In this document: piece after piece, positions 1 to 5,729 of the stretch
How positions within the stretch are numbered: position 1 is the first letter of the stretch
How the letters are laid out: each line of letters starts with the position of its first letter
Source: a virus
Reading direction: 5' to 3' (one strand)
IMG/VR virus record: IMGVR_UViG_3300042471_000435
Location: 1 to 21,957 of that record
Length of the DNA: 21,957 nt
Program-made: the position numbers and the translations under genes
The notes under the pieces: model-generated
Told to the model about the DNA's origin: nothing
The model's database searches: none
The model's input: only the letters and a program-made list of their open reading frames with translations

Positions 1-64
1 CAAAACATAGGTCAGTATGTAGTGTCAGAGGGAATTAGTTATGTTTTGGTTTAGAGTTCTGACC
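1..64. repeat. Interleaved inverted repeats at left edge
   Basis: CAAAACATA (1-9) is the exact reverse complement of TATGTTTTG (40-48). GGTCAG (10-15) is the reverse complement of CTGACC (59-64). A second GTCAGA (24-29) can also pair with TCTGAC (58-63). The arms interleave, so they would form alternative hairpins or a pseudoknot in RNA. They lie just downstream of the leftward promoter at 75-105, so they would fall in the 5' leader of a leftward transcript. A leftward ATG at 8-6 could start a gene outside the window, but only two codons are visible. Protein-binding sites are an equally good reading. Confidence 0.4.
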
Positions 65-74
65 AACTCGTTTG

Positions 75-105
75 CAAATATAGTAATTTATAATTAATAA
101 ACAAA
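75..105 (-). promoter_or_regulatory. Leftward Bacteroidota-type promoter
   Basis: On the minus strand a TATATTTG box (82-75) fits the Bacteroidota -7 consensus TAnnTTTG. A TTTG (105-102) lies upstream with exactly 19 bases between its TTG and the box. Transcription would start near position 70 and run off the left edge. The segment 74-105 matches the promoter at 1463-1494 at 27 of 32 positions, which supports a real shared element. Confidence 0.65.
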
Positions 106-106
106 T

Positions 107-256
107 TTATTTTTTAATTCTAAATTGTTCTAAATCTTTGTTCCATTTGATCCGCAATCTTTCACGCTCTTTGCTTGGAACTGAAATAGGCAAAACAACA
201 GCCACATCGTCAATAAATGCTTTAGGTCTACCTCCTAAATTTTTTTCTTTTTTCAT
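107..256 (-). CDS. Small hypothetical phage protein, 49 aa
   Basis: ATG at 256-254, TAA at 109-107. The translation begins MKKEKNLGGRPKAF and is rich in charged residues. The N-terminal K-x-GGRPK stretch resembles the basic start of many small Bacteroidota DNA-binding or plasmid/phage proteins, and the C-terminal half (about residues 29-49) looks like one charged helix. It is the last gene of the leftward operon, 6 bases after the preceding gene. The promoter at 75-105 begins immediately beyond its stop. No family is recognised with confidence; a small DNA-binding accessory protein is the best guess. Confidence 0.55.
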   Translation of the reverse strand: MKKEKNLGGRPKAFIDDVAVVLPISVPSKERERLRIKWNKDLEQFRIKK

Positions 257-262
257 AGTTTA

Positions 263-463
263 TTATTCTTTAAAATTTTCTAACCATTGTTTAAATGTAA
301 TTGCTTTATATGCTGAACTACTAAATTGAAAACGCATGTTTTGATCCGATGAGTTCCAGGCACATTCTAACTGCTCCTTTTCCATTTCTTTGGCACGTTT
401 AACTATTTCTATATCTTGTTTTAAATGATATTGTTCACATAACCATTCTACTGCTGTTTTCAT
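263..463 (-). CDS. Hypothetical phage protein, 66 aa (MKTAVEWL type)
   Basis: The protein opens MKTAVEWLCEQYHLKQ, a start I have often seen in small Bacteroidota phage and prophage proteins of unknown function. It is predicted to be helical. A charged helix around residues 20-35 (EIVKRAKEMEKEQLE) is followed by a C-terminal stretch ending FKQWLENFKE. There is no signal peptide or membrane segment. The start overlaps the stop of the upstream gene by ATGA (460-463), indicating translational coupling in the leftward operon. Function is unknown; the position in a block of small leftward genes suggests an early accessory or host-takeover role. Confidence 0.75.
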   Translation of the reverse strand: MKTAVEWLCEQYHLKQDIEIVKRAKEMEKEQLECAWNSSDQNMRFQFSSSAYKAITFKQWLENFKE

Positions 464-783
464 ATTATTTTTCCTTTTACGTTATCCAATTCCTCTTGTA
501 ATTTTACTTTATAGTTTGGCAATAATTGTCCTTTTGAATTATAAACTTCCTGTACAATTATTTCGTAAAGTATAAAATCACATTCGCCTGTTTCCGGTGG
601 ATTAAAATAATTACCGGTGCATGGCTTACGATATACCTCAACCTCAATCTCAAAATCAACTACGGCAATGCAATTAAAATCTTCATCGTAAATTTCAAAG
701 CCTTTGGAGTTAATATAGTAATCAAACCAATTATAGTTATCATTACAAAAATCTTTGATGCTGTCTAATATTAAATTTTTCAT
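460..783 (-). CDS. Hypothetical phage protein, 107 aa
   Basis: The largest gene of the leftward operon. It is acidic and rich in beta-prone residues. The central part alternates hydrophobic and charged residues (IAVVDFEIEVEVY around residues 38-50), then has PPETGECDF and a lysine-rich tail. It looks like a small beta-sheet protein of the kind frequent in Bacteroidota phage early regions, with no catalytic motif visible. Start and stop both use 4-base ATGA overlaps with neighbours (780-783 and 460-463), so it is translationally coupled on both sides. Function unknown. Confidence 0.75.
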   Translation of the reverse strand: MKNLILDSIKDFCNDNYNWFDYYINSKGFEIYDEDFNCIAVVDFEIEVEVYRKPCTGNYFNPPETGECDFILYEIIVQEVYNSKGQLLPNYKVKLQEELDNVKGKII

Positions 784-893
784 AATAGATTAGTTATAAT
801 TAGTAATCCAAAAAATAATACTGCTATTCCAATAGCGCATTTCAATCCGGTCTTTAATACAAAGTCTAATTCTTTTTTTTCTTGTGGTGTCAT
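780..893 (-). CDS. Micro-protein with one membrane segment, 37 aa
   Basis: ATG at 893-891 and TGA at 782-780. The translation is a charged N-terminus (MTPQEKKELDF) followed by a single hydrophobic helix from about residue 18 to 37 (start CAIGIAVLFFGLL). It overlaps both neighbours by ATGA (890-893 and 780-783), which is strong evidence for a real gene despite its size. The topology fits a single-pass inner-membrane micro-protein with its charged end probably in the cytoplasm. Possible roles include superinfection exclusion or membrane modulation, but nothing in the sequence decides this. Confidence 0.65.
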   Translation of the reverse strand: MTPQEKKELDFVLKTGLKCAIGIAVLFFGLLIITNLL

Positions 894-1120
894 TTTCTTG
901 TAAATTCAATGTTAAACAATCCGAAATCAAAACTCCGAGGCTCTACATAAGCAGGGAACTTATAATTGTACATTTCTTTTATTTCAGCAGCACGTTTTTT
1001 AAAACTGCTCTTGTGTTTCTGTGGTTGTGATAAATCCACTAAATCGTAGTTTACATTTGCCATGTCTATACCTAAACTTTTGGCCTTGTTATAAAACTTT
1101 TGTTTTGCTCTAATGCTCAT
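890..1120 (-). CDS. Hypothetical phage protein, 76 aa
   Basis: A basic, soluble protein opening MSIRAKQKFYNKAKSLG. It has a lysine/arginine-rich middle (about residues 34-50) and an aromatic C-terminus (FDFGLFNIEFTRK). No domain is recognised. Two neighbours encode single-pass micro-proteins, and it is coupled by ATGA to the downstream one. The basic N-terminus could bind nucleic acid, but this is only suggestive. It lies in the leftward operon driven from 1464-1494. Confidence 0.7.
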   Translation of the reverse strand: MSIRAKQKFYNKAKSLGIDMANVNYDLVDLSQPQKHKSSFKKRAAEIKEMYNYKFPAYVEPRSFDFGLFNIEFTRK

Positions 1121-1125
1121 AATAA

Positions 1126-1212
1126 TTAATATAAAAATCGGGTTAAAAAATATACTGCAATGAATCCAATTGCGTAAACTTGGTACTTTTGTTTTGATAA
1201 AAATGTTTTCAT
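1126..1212 (-). CDS. Micro-protein with one membrane segment, 28 aa
   Basis: ATG at 1212-1210, TAA at 1128-1126. The peptide has a short basic N-terminus (MKTFLSKQKYQVY) and a hydrophobic stretch of about 14 residues (AIGFIAVYFLTRFL). It fills the gap between two better-supported genes in the same direction, 5 bases before the next start and 25 bases after the previous stop. At 28 codons the ORF could be chance. The membrane-like character, position and spacing make a real micro-protein plausible. Function unknown. Confidence 0.4.
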   Translation of the reverse strand: MKTFLSKQKYQVYAIGFIAVYFLTRFLY

Positions 1213-1237
1213 AATGTTTTGGTTTTAAAAGCGGATA

Positions 1238-1432
1238 TTACATCGCTTGATTTTCTAATTGACAAATTTTATTTGCGAAAAATAACATAATATGTACTTT
1301 ATCTTTATTCCATTCATCAGCTGTTATTCCTAAAGCTTTAGCCATTTTTACACATTGTTTTCTAAAGTTAATGTCTTCTACTAAATCCGTTCTTCTTTTG
1401 TATTCTGCTTTAATCATTTGTTTTGGTGTCAT
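1238..1432 (-). CDS. Hypothetical phage protein, 64 aa, first gene of leftward operon
   Basis: A helical, charged protein starting MTPKQMIKAEYKRRTDLVED. It is the promoter-proximal gene of the leftward operon: the -7 box ends at 1464, giving a leader of roughly 25 bases with no Shine-Dalgarno sequence, as usual in Bacteroidota. There are no membrane segments and no catalytic motif. The N-terminal pattern MTPKQ resembles that of the 37-aa protein (MTPQE), perhaps by chance. Function unknown. Confidence 0.7.
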   Translation of the reverse strand: MTPKQMIKAEYKRRTDLVEDINFRKQCVKMAKALGITADEWNKDKVHIMLFFANKICQLENQAM

Positions 1433-1463
1433 AATTTTTGATTTTTTAGTTAATAATTATATG

Positions 1464-1494
1464 CAAATATAGTTATTTATAATAAACTACCAAA
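1464..1494 (-). promoter_or_regulatory. Leftward Bacteroidota-type promoter for the small-gene operon
   Basis: On the minus strand the -7 box TATATTTG (1471-1464) is preceded by TTTG (1494-1491) with 19 bases between TTG and the box. This is the same architecture as at 75-105, and most spacer bases are also shared. It drives the seven leftward genes. It is back-to-back with the rightward promoter at 1518-1525, so this 100-base gap is a divergent control region. Confidence 0.75.
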
Positions 1495-1517
1495 CATTTT
1501 TCTAATTATTTTTTATA

Positions 1518-1525
1518 TATCTTTG
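1518..1525 (+). promoter_or_regulatory. Rightward -7 box, close to a start codon
   Basis: TATCTTTG matches the TAnnTTTG consensus. No TTG lies at the expected -33 position; the sequence there is T-rich (1497-1500). The ATG of the next gene is only 5 bases downstream, so the transcript would be leaderless or nearly so. It is divergent from the leftward promoter, whose -33 element lies 23 bases away. Confidence 0.5.
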
Positions 1526-1530
1526 TTTTT

Positions 1531-1746
1531 ATGAAGCAGCCGAAAGTTTTAATAAGCCAATACGATGAAGCTCCTGAATTTAGGAACTTCGATTTTGTCA
1601 TCGCAGATGTTAATGGCGTTTATGTTTTGGATAGTGAACAAATGGGCATCATGCTAAATGGCCTCGAATATATTTTAGAGTTTAATACTGAATTATATGA
1701 TGAGATTAAAAAAAATATTGTCATTAAAAATTTAATGAATGCTTGA
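1531..1746 (+). CDS. Hypothetical phage protein, 71 aa
   Basis: An acidic protein opening MKQPKVLISQYDEAPEF. A beta-prone core follows (FVIADVNGVYVLDSEQMG, about residues 22-39), then a C-terminal helix. No domain is recognised. It is the first gene of the rightward block, starting 5 bases after a -7 box. Its end overlaps the sigma-like gene by 8 bases, which implies coupled translation and a possible regulatory link with it, for example an anti-sigma or co-regulator. That link is speculation from position only. Confidence 0.65.
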   Translation: MKQPKVLISQYDEAPEFRNFDFVIADVNGVYVLDSEQMGIMLNGLEYILEFNTELYDEIKKNIVIKNLMNA

Positions 1747-2203
1747 AGAATTAGCAAAGCGAGATAAAGATTGGCGCAAAATGGCATTTCACATTTGTAA
1801 ATGTCATGATACCGCTGACGATATTGTCCAGGATATGTATCTAAAATTTGCTAATTACGATAAAAAGGTCAATGATTTTTATATTTACTTTGCAATCAAA
1901 TCCATTTGGCTCGACAAATTAAAGGACAAAAAAACAAAAACAGTTGAACTAATTGATAATTGTAATACCTTTGCTGATACTTACGATTTTGAATTAGACG
2001 AAATAAAAGAAATAACACTAAAAAAAGTAAAACAATTACCTTTTTTTGAACGTGAACTTTTAAAAGTAACAACCCAAGAGATGAGCCAACGAGAACTATC
2101 TCGACAAACCGGCATCAATCTTTTAGTAATTCAGAAAACGGTAAAAAAAACAAAAGAACAATTATGGGAAGACGTAAAAAAATTACAGGAGCGGGAGATA
2201 TAA
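1739..2203 (+). CDS. ECF-like sigma-70 family protein (phage sigma factor)
   Basis: 154 aa with the layout of a two-domain ECF sigma factor. Residues about 23-65 resemble sigma region 2: TADDIVQDMYLKF matches the usual region 2.2 pattern (D-[IL]-VQ-D/E-x-[FY]-L-K), which binds the core polymerase beta' clamp. The next helix could recognise the -10 element. Residues about 98-145 resemble region 4: LPFFERELLKV, then a helix-turn-helix with SQRELSRQTGI as its first helix, which would read the -35 element. There are no DNA-polymerase or recombinase motifs. It sits just before the packaging genes and upstream of three structural units that share a promoter-like element, so a late-transcription role is inferred. 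A sigma-like DNA-binding regulator without core binding is the alternative. Confidence 0.7.
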   Translation: MLEELAKRDKDWRKMAFHICKCHDTADDIVQDMYLKFANYDKKVNDFYIYFAIKSIWLDKLKDKKTKTVELIDNCNTFADTYDFELDEIKEITLKKVKQLPFFERELLKVTTQEMSQRELSRQTGINLLVIQKTVKKTKEQLWEDVKKLQEREI

Positions 2204-2490
2204 TAGCAACCATAACAGAAGCAGTTGGGATTGAGCCATGTGATGACTGCACTAAAAGAAAAGAAAAACTAAACAGGTTATTCCCAATTGGCGCATTGGA
2301 ATTAGAAGATGACGAAAGAGAATATTTAGGCACGTTGTTTGCATCCAATCCAACGGAACTAAATAAAGAGATGCAAAATAAAATATCAAGCATATATTTT
2401 AGATGTTACCGAGTGAAGCCATTTGATCCTTGCACTAATTGTCCGGGGGTTTGGAACTCATTTATTAAGAAACTAAAGAAGCTATTGTAA
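2164..2490 (+). CDS. Conserved Bacteroidota-phage protein with Cys pairs, 108 aa
   Basis: Starts MGRRKKITGAGDII and carries C26-x2-C29 (CDDCTKRKEKLNRLFP), C81 and C90-x2-C93 (CTNC). I recognise this arrangement from Bacteroidota phages: a GI-x-C-x2-C-x2-R-x3-LN-x-LFP segment, a middle helix and a C-terminal CxxC, encoded close to the terminase. The cysteines may bind a zinc ion. The gene overlaps the sigma-like gene by 40 bases and lies directly before terS, which suggests a role in packaging or late gene control. No enzymatic motif is seen. Confidence 0.75.
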   Translation: MGRRKKITGAGDIIATITEAVGIEPCDDCTKRKEKLNRLFPIGALELEDDEREYLGTLFASNPTELNKEMQNKISSIYFRCYRVKPFDPCTNCPGVWNSFIKKLKKLL

Positions 2491-2492
2491 TA

Positions 2493-2518
2493 ATGTTTAA
2501 ACATAACTTTTAACATAA
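2493..2518. repeat. Palindrome and tandem repeat before terS
   Basis: ATGTTTAAACAT (2493-2504) is a perfect 12-base palindrome. TTTAAACATAA (2496-2506) is repeated with one change as TTTTAACATAA (2508-2518), giving a 12-base period. The block fills the short gap before the terS start codon. TerS proteins often bind repeats near their own gene, so a packaging-initiation site is possible, but AT-rich chance is a real alternative. Confidence 0.35.
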
Positions 2519-2793
2519 TGGCATTTGAAAAAGGAAATAAGTTAAGCAAAGGAAGGCCTACAAAAGTAGAAGAAGAAAAAACTAACTATTATATTCTTAC
2601 TGCTATAAAGGAAATCAAATCAGTTACTACTGATGCAGAAGCTCGTATTGAGGTTATAAAAGAACTATTTACTTTCGATAGGGGTAAGATATTTATAGCC
2701 GAACATTTACTTGGTAAACCAAAAGAAACAGTTGACCAAAATGTAAATATTAATAACTTTGAGTTAAAAGATATTATTAAATTTAAAGAGTGA
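2518..2793 (+). CDS. terS: Putative terminase small subunit
   Basis: 91 aa, opening MAFEKGNKLSKGRPTKVEEE. The KGNKLSKGRP start is typical of small DNA-binding proteins encoded directly before terL in Bacteroidota phages. The rest is a helical core with a conserved-looking FIAEHLLGKPKE segment (about residues 58-69) and a hydrophilic tail. TerS oligomers recognise the viral DNA and hand it to the TerL motor. The call rests on this N-terminal style, the small size and the GTGA overlap with terL. No clear helix-turn-helix could be assigned by eye, and the gene is short for the family. Confidence 0.65.
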   Translation: MAFEKGNKLSKGRPTKVEEEKTNYYILTAIKEIKSVTTDAEARIEVIKELFTFDRGKIFIAEHLLGKPKETVDQNVNINNFELKDIIKFKE

Positions 2794-3992
2794 TTACTCT
2801 CAACAATAAATACAAACCATTATTTGAGAATGATACTCGTTACTTTATTGTAACCGGAGGTCGAGGTTCAAGTAAATCATTCGGGGTTGGTACTTTTACC
2901 AACCTCTTATCATTTGAGCAAGGCCATAAAATATTATTTACTCGTCAGACAATGACAAGTGCGCACCTTTCAATTATACCGGAGTTCCAAGAAAAGATTA
3001 ATCTAATGCAGCTCAATGAATTGTTTGAGGTGACCAAATCAGAAATTCGAAATAAGCAATCAAATAGCGAAATAATATTTAAAGGGATAAGGACTTCAAG
3101 CGGTGATCAAACTGCAAACCTTAAATCATTGCAGGGAGTTACGACTTGGGTACTCGATGAAGCGGAAGAACTAACTGACGAAAGCACCTTTGACAAAATC
3201 AATTTATCCATCCGGCAAAAAGGTAAACAAAACAGGGTTATCCTAATCCTTAACCCAAGCACAAAAGAACATTGGATTTATAAAAAGTTCTTTGAGGAGC
3301 GTGGAGTTCAAGAAGGATTCAATGGGATTAAAGACGATGTGACGTACATACATACGACCTACGAGGATAATATCGATAACCTGGATCAATCTTTTATAAA
3401 TGAAATACTGCGAATAAAAGAAATCAATCCGCAAAAATACAAACACCAAATACTTGGTGGATGGCTTAACAAAGCGGAAGGAGTTGTTTTCAATAATTGG
3501 CGAATTGATAATTTTGAAGAAGTAGGAACGGTTATATTCGGACAAGATTTTGGATTTAGTATTGATCCAACAACGCTTATAAAAGTATCAATTGACAAAG
3601 CCAAAAAACGCATTTACGCAAAGGAATATTTATATAAGCCATCACTAACTACAAGCGATATTTATCATGAAAATATGCGCTATTGCAATAAGTCTTTAAT
3701 CGTAGCCGATAGCGCAGAGCCAAGACTTATTCAAGAATTAAAAAGCAGGGGTTTAAATATAAAAGGCATAAAGAAGCCAACTATAATCGAACGTATTGCA
3801 TTGGTGCAAGATTATGAATTGATAGTTGATAGTGAAAGCTCCAACTTAATTAAAGAGTTAAATAATTACGTTTGGCACGACAAGAAAAGCCAAACACCTA
3901 TTGACGATTACAATCACTTACTCGATGCGCTTGGATATGCAGTTTGGGATTTAATCGGTAACTCTCGCAAATCAATATCTGATTTTAGATAA
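2790..3992 (+). CDS. terL: Terminase large subunit
   Basis: 400 aa DNA-packaging motor of the PBSX/Terminase_3 type. The N-terminal ATPase has a Walker A GGRGSSKS (residues 23-30) and a Walker B VLDEAEE (D123, E124). The C-terminal RNase-H-like nuclease has its acidic residues in GQDFGF (D253), VADSAEPR (D307) and DDYNHLLDALGY (D372/D373, D379). The length is normal. The start is GTG at 2790, overlapping the terS stop as GTGA; the next ATG is too far in to keep Walker A. It would act at the portal of the prohead, cutting concatemers and pumping DNA. It is followed by a late-promoter-like element, so later structural genes may be transcribed separately. Confidence 0.96.
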   Translation: MITLNNKYKPLFENDTRYFIVTGGRGSSKSFGVGTFTNLLSFEQGHKILFTRQTMTSAHLSIIPEFQEKINLMQLNELFEVTKSEIRNKQSNSEIIFKGIRTSSGDQTANLKSLQGVTTWVLDEAEELTDESTFDKINLSIRQKGKQNRVILILNPSTKEHWIYKKFFEERGVQEGFNGIKDDVTYIHTTYEDNIDNLDQSFINEILRIKEINPQKYKHQILGGWLNKAEGVVFNNWRIDNFEEVGTVIFGQDFGFSIDPTTLIKVSIDKAKKRIYAKEYLYKPSLTTSDIYHENMRYCNKSLIVADSAEPRLIQELKSRGLNIKGIKKPTIIERIALVQDYELIVDSESSNLIKELNNYVWHDKKSQTPIDDYNHLLDALGYAVWDLIGNSRKSISDFR

Positions 3993-3993
3993 A

Positions 3994-4019
3994 ATCAAAA
4001 CGCTTTTTTGTCGTTATAT
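3994..4019 (+). promoter_or_regulatory. Phage late promoter candidate A (ATCA-N13-TCGTTATAT)
   Basis: ATCA (3994-3997), 13 bases including a T6 run, then TCGTTATAT (4011-4019), 4 bases, and the ATG at 4024. The same spacing is found at 11635-11660 and 14339-14364. It occupies the 31-base gap between terL and the next gene. It differs from the host-type TAnnTTTG promoters and looks ECF-like (CGT in the -10 region). The predicted start site falls at or next to the ATG. Confidence 0.65.
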
Positions 4020-4023
4020 TGAT

Positions 4024-4617
4024 ATGAAGATAAACATACCAACAACATTACAGGATATTACACTAAATCAATTTGTCGAGTTTCAAAACTCGGAGCAGAC
4101 TAATCAGGATTTAGTATCAATCTTTTGCGAGATTGAAAACACAAACCTATTGCAGTTAAAAGACTTTCAAGAGATAACTGAAATAGTTAATAAGACTTTA
4201 ACCATTGATCCTAATTTTCATCGCAGATTTGTTTACAAAGGTGTTCATTATGGATTCATTCCAAAGTTAGATAACCTTTCAACTGCTGAATATATCGATT
4301 TGGAGATGTATATGGCCAAGCCTGAAACGTTTTACAAAGCGATGTCAATATTATATCGCCCTATTGTAAAGTTTAAGCGTAATTGGTTTAAAAGAACAGA
4401 GCCATTTTATGATATTGCTCCTTATACCGGCACTCATGAATTATTTAAAGATGCTCCAAGTGAGTATTATTTTGGTGCGTGTGCTTTTTTTTTCGCTTTA
4501 CTGAAAGACTTAGGAAATTACACAGTGGATTATTCGATGTCTATTTTGAAAAAGAGCAAACAAGGGAGAGCCTATTTAACGCAAAGTGGGGTTGGTACGT
4601 TAGCATTCGAGCTTTAG
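4024..4617 (+). CDS. Tail assembly chaperone candidate, zero-frame product
   Basis: 197 aa, opening MKINIPTTLQDITLNQF. The central part (FIPKLDNLSTAEYIDLEMYM, then FYKAMSILYRPIV, about residues 75-115) matches a family I know from Bacteroidota phages, where the protein precedes the tail genes. The downstream part continues in the -1 frame as residues resembling the second half of that family (KWGWYVSIRALAE). This mirrors the lambda G/GT and similar tail chaperones, made as a short form and a frameshift-extended form that load the tape measure. It is the first gene after late promoter candidate A. The chaperone function is inferred from the frameshift architecture, not from recognised catalytic residues. 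Confidence 0.6.
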   Translation: MKINIPTTLQDITLNQFVEFQNSEQTNQDLVSIFCEIENTNLLQLKDFQEITEIVNKTLTIDPNFHRRFVYKGVHYGFIPKLDNLSTAEYIDLEMYMAKPETFYKAMSILYRPIVKFKRNWFKRTEPFYDIAPYTGTHELFKDAPSEYYFGACAFFFALLKDLGNYTVDYSMSILKKSKQGRAYLTQSGVGTLAFEL

Positions 4618-4745
4618 CAGAATTAAACCACAAAGAAGAAGAAGAAGTATTGGAATATCCAATTACAAAAACGTTAAGGATATTGGAATTTGAAAAAGAA
4701 AAGGCAGAGTGTGCAACTGAAATGATTAAAAAGCAAAACAAATGA
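4464..4745 (+). CDS. -1 frame extension of the tail chaperone candidate
   Basis: An open -1 frame (after a TGA at 4461-4463) overlaps the last 154 bases of the zero-frame gene and continues to a TGA at 4743-4745. It has no ATG; a GTG at 4479 is the only early alternative. The C-terminal sequence, with FNAKWGWYVSIRALAE and a lysine/glutamate-rich helix, has the character of a real domain and is familiar as the second half of this family. If slippage occurs at the T-run, the fused product would be about 240 aa. Its end overlaps the next gene by ATGA. Internal initiation at GTG 4479 is possible but less likely. Confidence 0.6.
   Translation, partial: VLFWCVCFFFRFTERLRKLHSGLFDVYFEKEQTRESLFNAKWGWYVSIRALAELNHKEEEEVLEYPITKTLRILEFEKEKAECATEMIKKQNK
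4485..4494 (+). other. Candidate -1 ribosomal slippery site
   Basis: Nine T followed by C read as GCT TTT TTT TTC in the zero frame. This contains the heptamer T TTT TTC (4488-4494), which fits the X XXY YYZ rule for -1 slippage. It lies inside the window where both frames are open. A second candidate is G AAA AAG at 4548-4554, which would keep the zero-frame helix around residues 158-176. No strong downstream pseudoknot was identified by eye. Confidence 0.5.
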
Positions 4746-5200
4746 GAGGATTTTATTTAACGATTGAACTACTAAAAGAGTTACTGCAAGAGGATGTAAA
4801 TGTGCATACTATTGTACATGGGTTAAAGTCCGGAATGGATATAAATAAAAAAAATATATTCCCTTTAGCGCATTTGCAAGTTACATCTTCAACTGCTGAC
4901 AATCAATTTATATCTTTTACGTTTGAGGTTGCTGTAGTGGATTTGAGAAATATAAGTAAAAAAATAGTAACTGATAAATGGTTACAAAATGATAACGAGT
5001 TGGATAATCTTAACACCTGCCATGCTGTTTTAAATAGATTGGTTACAAAGTTAAGACTTCAAAATAATGCTGATAAGATTGAATTGAATAATATCCCTAC
5101 ATTAACACCTATCATATTTGAAGATATGAATTTGTTGGATGGATGGCGAACTGAATTGGAACTGATAATTCCTAATAACGAGATTAATGTCTGTACCTAA
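4742..5200 (+). CDS. Tail completion/terminator-like protein
   Basis: 152 aa of mixed beta/alpha character. It has a VHTIVHG segment near residue 21, IFPLAHLQV (about 39-47), a beta hairpin, then NDNELDNLNTCHAVLNRL (about 82-99) and a C-terminal GWRTELELIIPN. I recognise this order from Bacteroidota phages, where similar proteins (with NEQDVLNTQLAVLNRL-like helices) sit between neck and tail genes. The fold is probably that of tail-terminator or tail-completion proteins that cap the tail tube at the neck. It is coupled to the chaperone extension by ATGA and to the next gene by a 14-base overlap. The function is inferred from family resemblance and context. Confidence 0.6.
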   Translation: MRGFYLTIELLKELLQEDVNVHTIVHGLKSGMDINKKNIFPLAHLQVTSSTADNQFISFTFEVAVVDLRNISKKIVTDKWLQNDNELDNLNTCHAVLNRLVTKLRLQNNADKIELNNIPTLTPIIFEDMNLLDGWRTELELIIPNNEINVCT

Positions 5201-5729
5201 AAAGCAAACCGAAATAGCATTGAAGCAATTTATTAATGAGGTTGTTTCAAAAGCACGTACAAATTTAGCACGTAAGGGTAAAAACGCAACAGGTAATTTA
5301 TCGAAGTCAATTAGTGGCAATTTTAAAGTAAGTCCTAATAGTTTTGAGATTTCATTTTCGATGGAAGATTATGGAACGTTTCAGGACTTGGGGGTTAAGG
5401 GTGCAAGGTCAAGCAAAAAAGCGCCAAACAGTCCATATAAATTTGGAACAGGAACAGCACCGAAAGGAATGTTTAAAACCGCTATTAACTCATGGGTAAT
5501 TAGAAAAGGAATAGCACCGAGAGCAAATGGCAAGTTTGCAAGTAGATCACAAATGTTATTCAATATTAGAAGGTCAATTTTTAACACAGGATTAAGGCCG
5601 AGTTTGTTTTTTACTGATGCCTTTGAAGTTGGATTTAAAGGATTAGACAATACAATATTAGAGGCATACGGATTAGATGTTGAAACGTTTTTAAAATATA
5701 GTTTAGAAGATAATGGGAAAAAGGCTTAA
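5187..5729 (+). CDS. HK97 gp10-like neck/tail component
   Basis: 180 aa, basic. A long N-terminal helix (residues 1-30) leads to RKGKNATGNLSKSISGNF, then a beta sheet containing MEDYGTFQDLGVKG (about residues 58-71), a typical gp10-like feature. Next come a glycine/proline-rich loop and two helices. Proteins of this type join the head-tail interface or close the tail. The 17-base overlap at its end and 14-base overlap at its start place it firmly in the tail block. The assignment is by pattern resemblance. Confidence 0.55.
   Translation: MSVPKKQTEIALKQFINEVVSKARTNLARKGKNATGNLSKSISGNFKVSPNSFEISFSMEDYGTFQDLGVKGARSSKKAPNSPYKFGTGTAPKGMFKTAINSWVIRKGIAPRANGKFASRSQMLFNIRRSIFNTGLRPSLFFTDAFEVGFKGLDNTILEAYGLDVETFLKYSLEDNGKKA

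Noticed and set aside
138-329. Rightward ORF of 63 codons over the leftward operon
   Set aside because: It overlaps two better-supported leftward genes, lies downstream of no promoter, and its translation has low-complexity features of an antisense shadow.
5381-5650. Minus-strand ORF of 89 codons in the gp10-like gene
   Set aside because: Shadow of an in-operon gene whose neighbours overlap it on both sides; no promoter on the minus strand.
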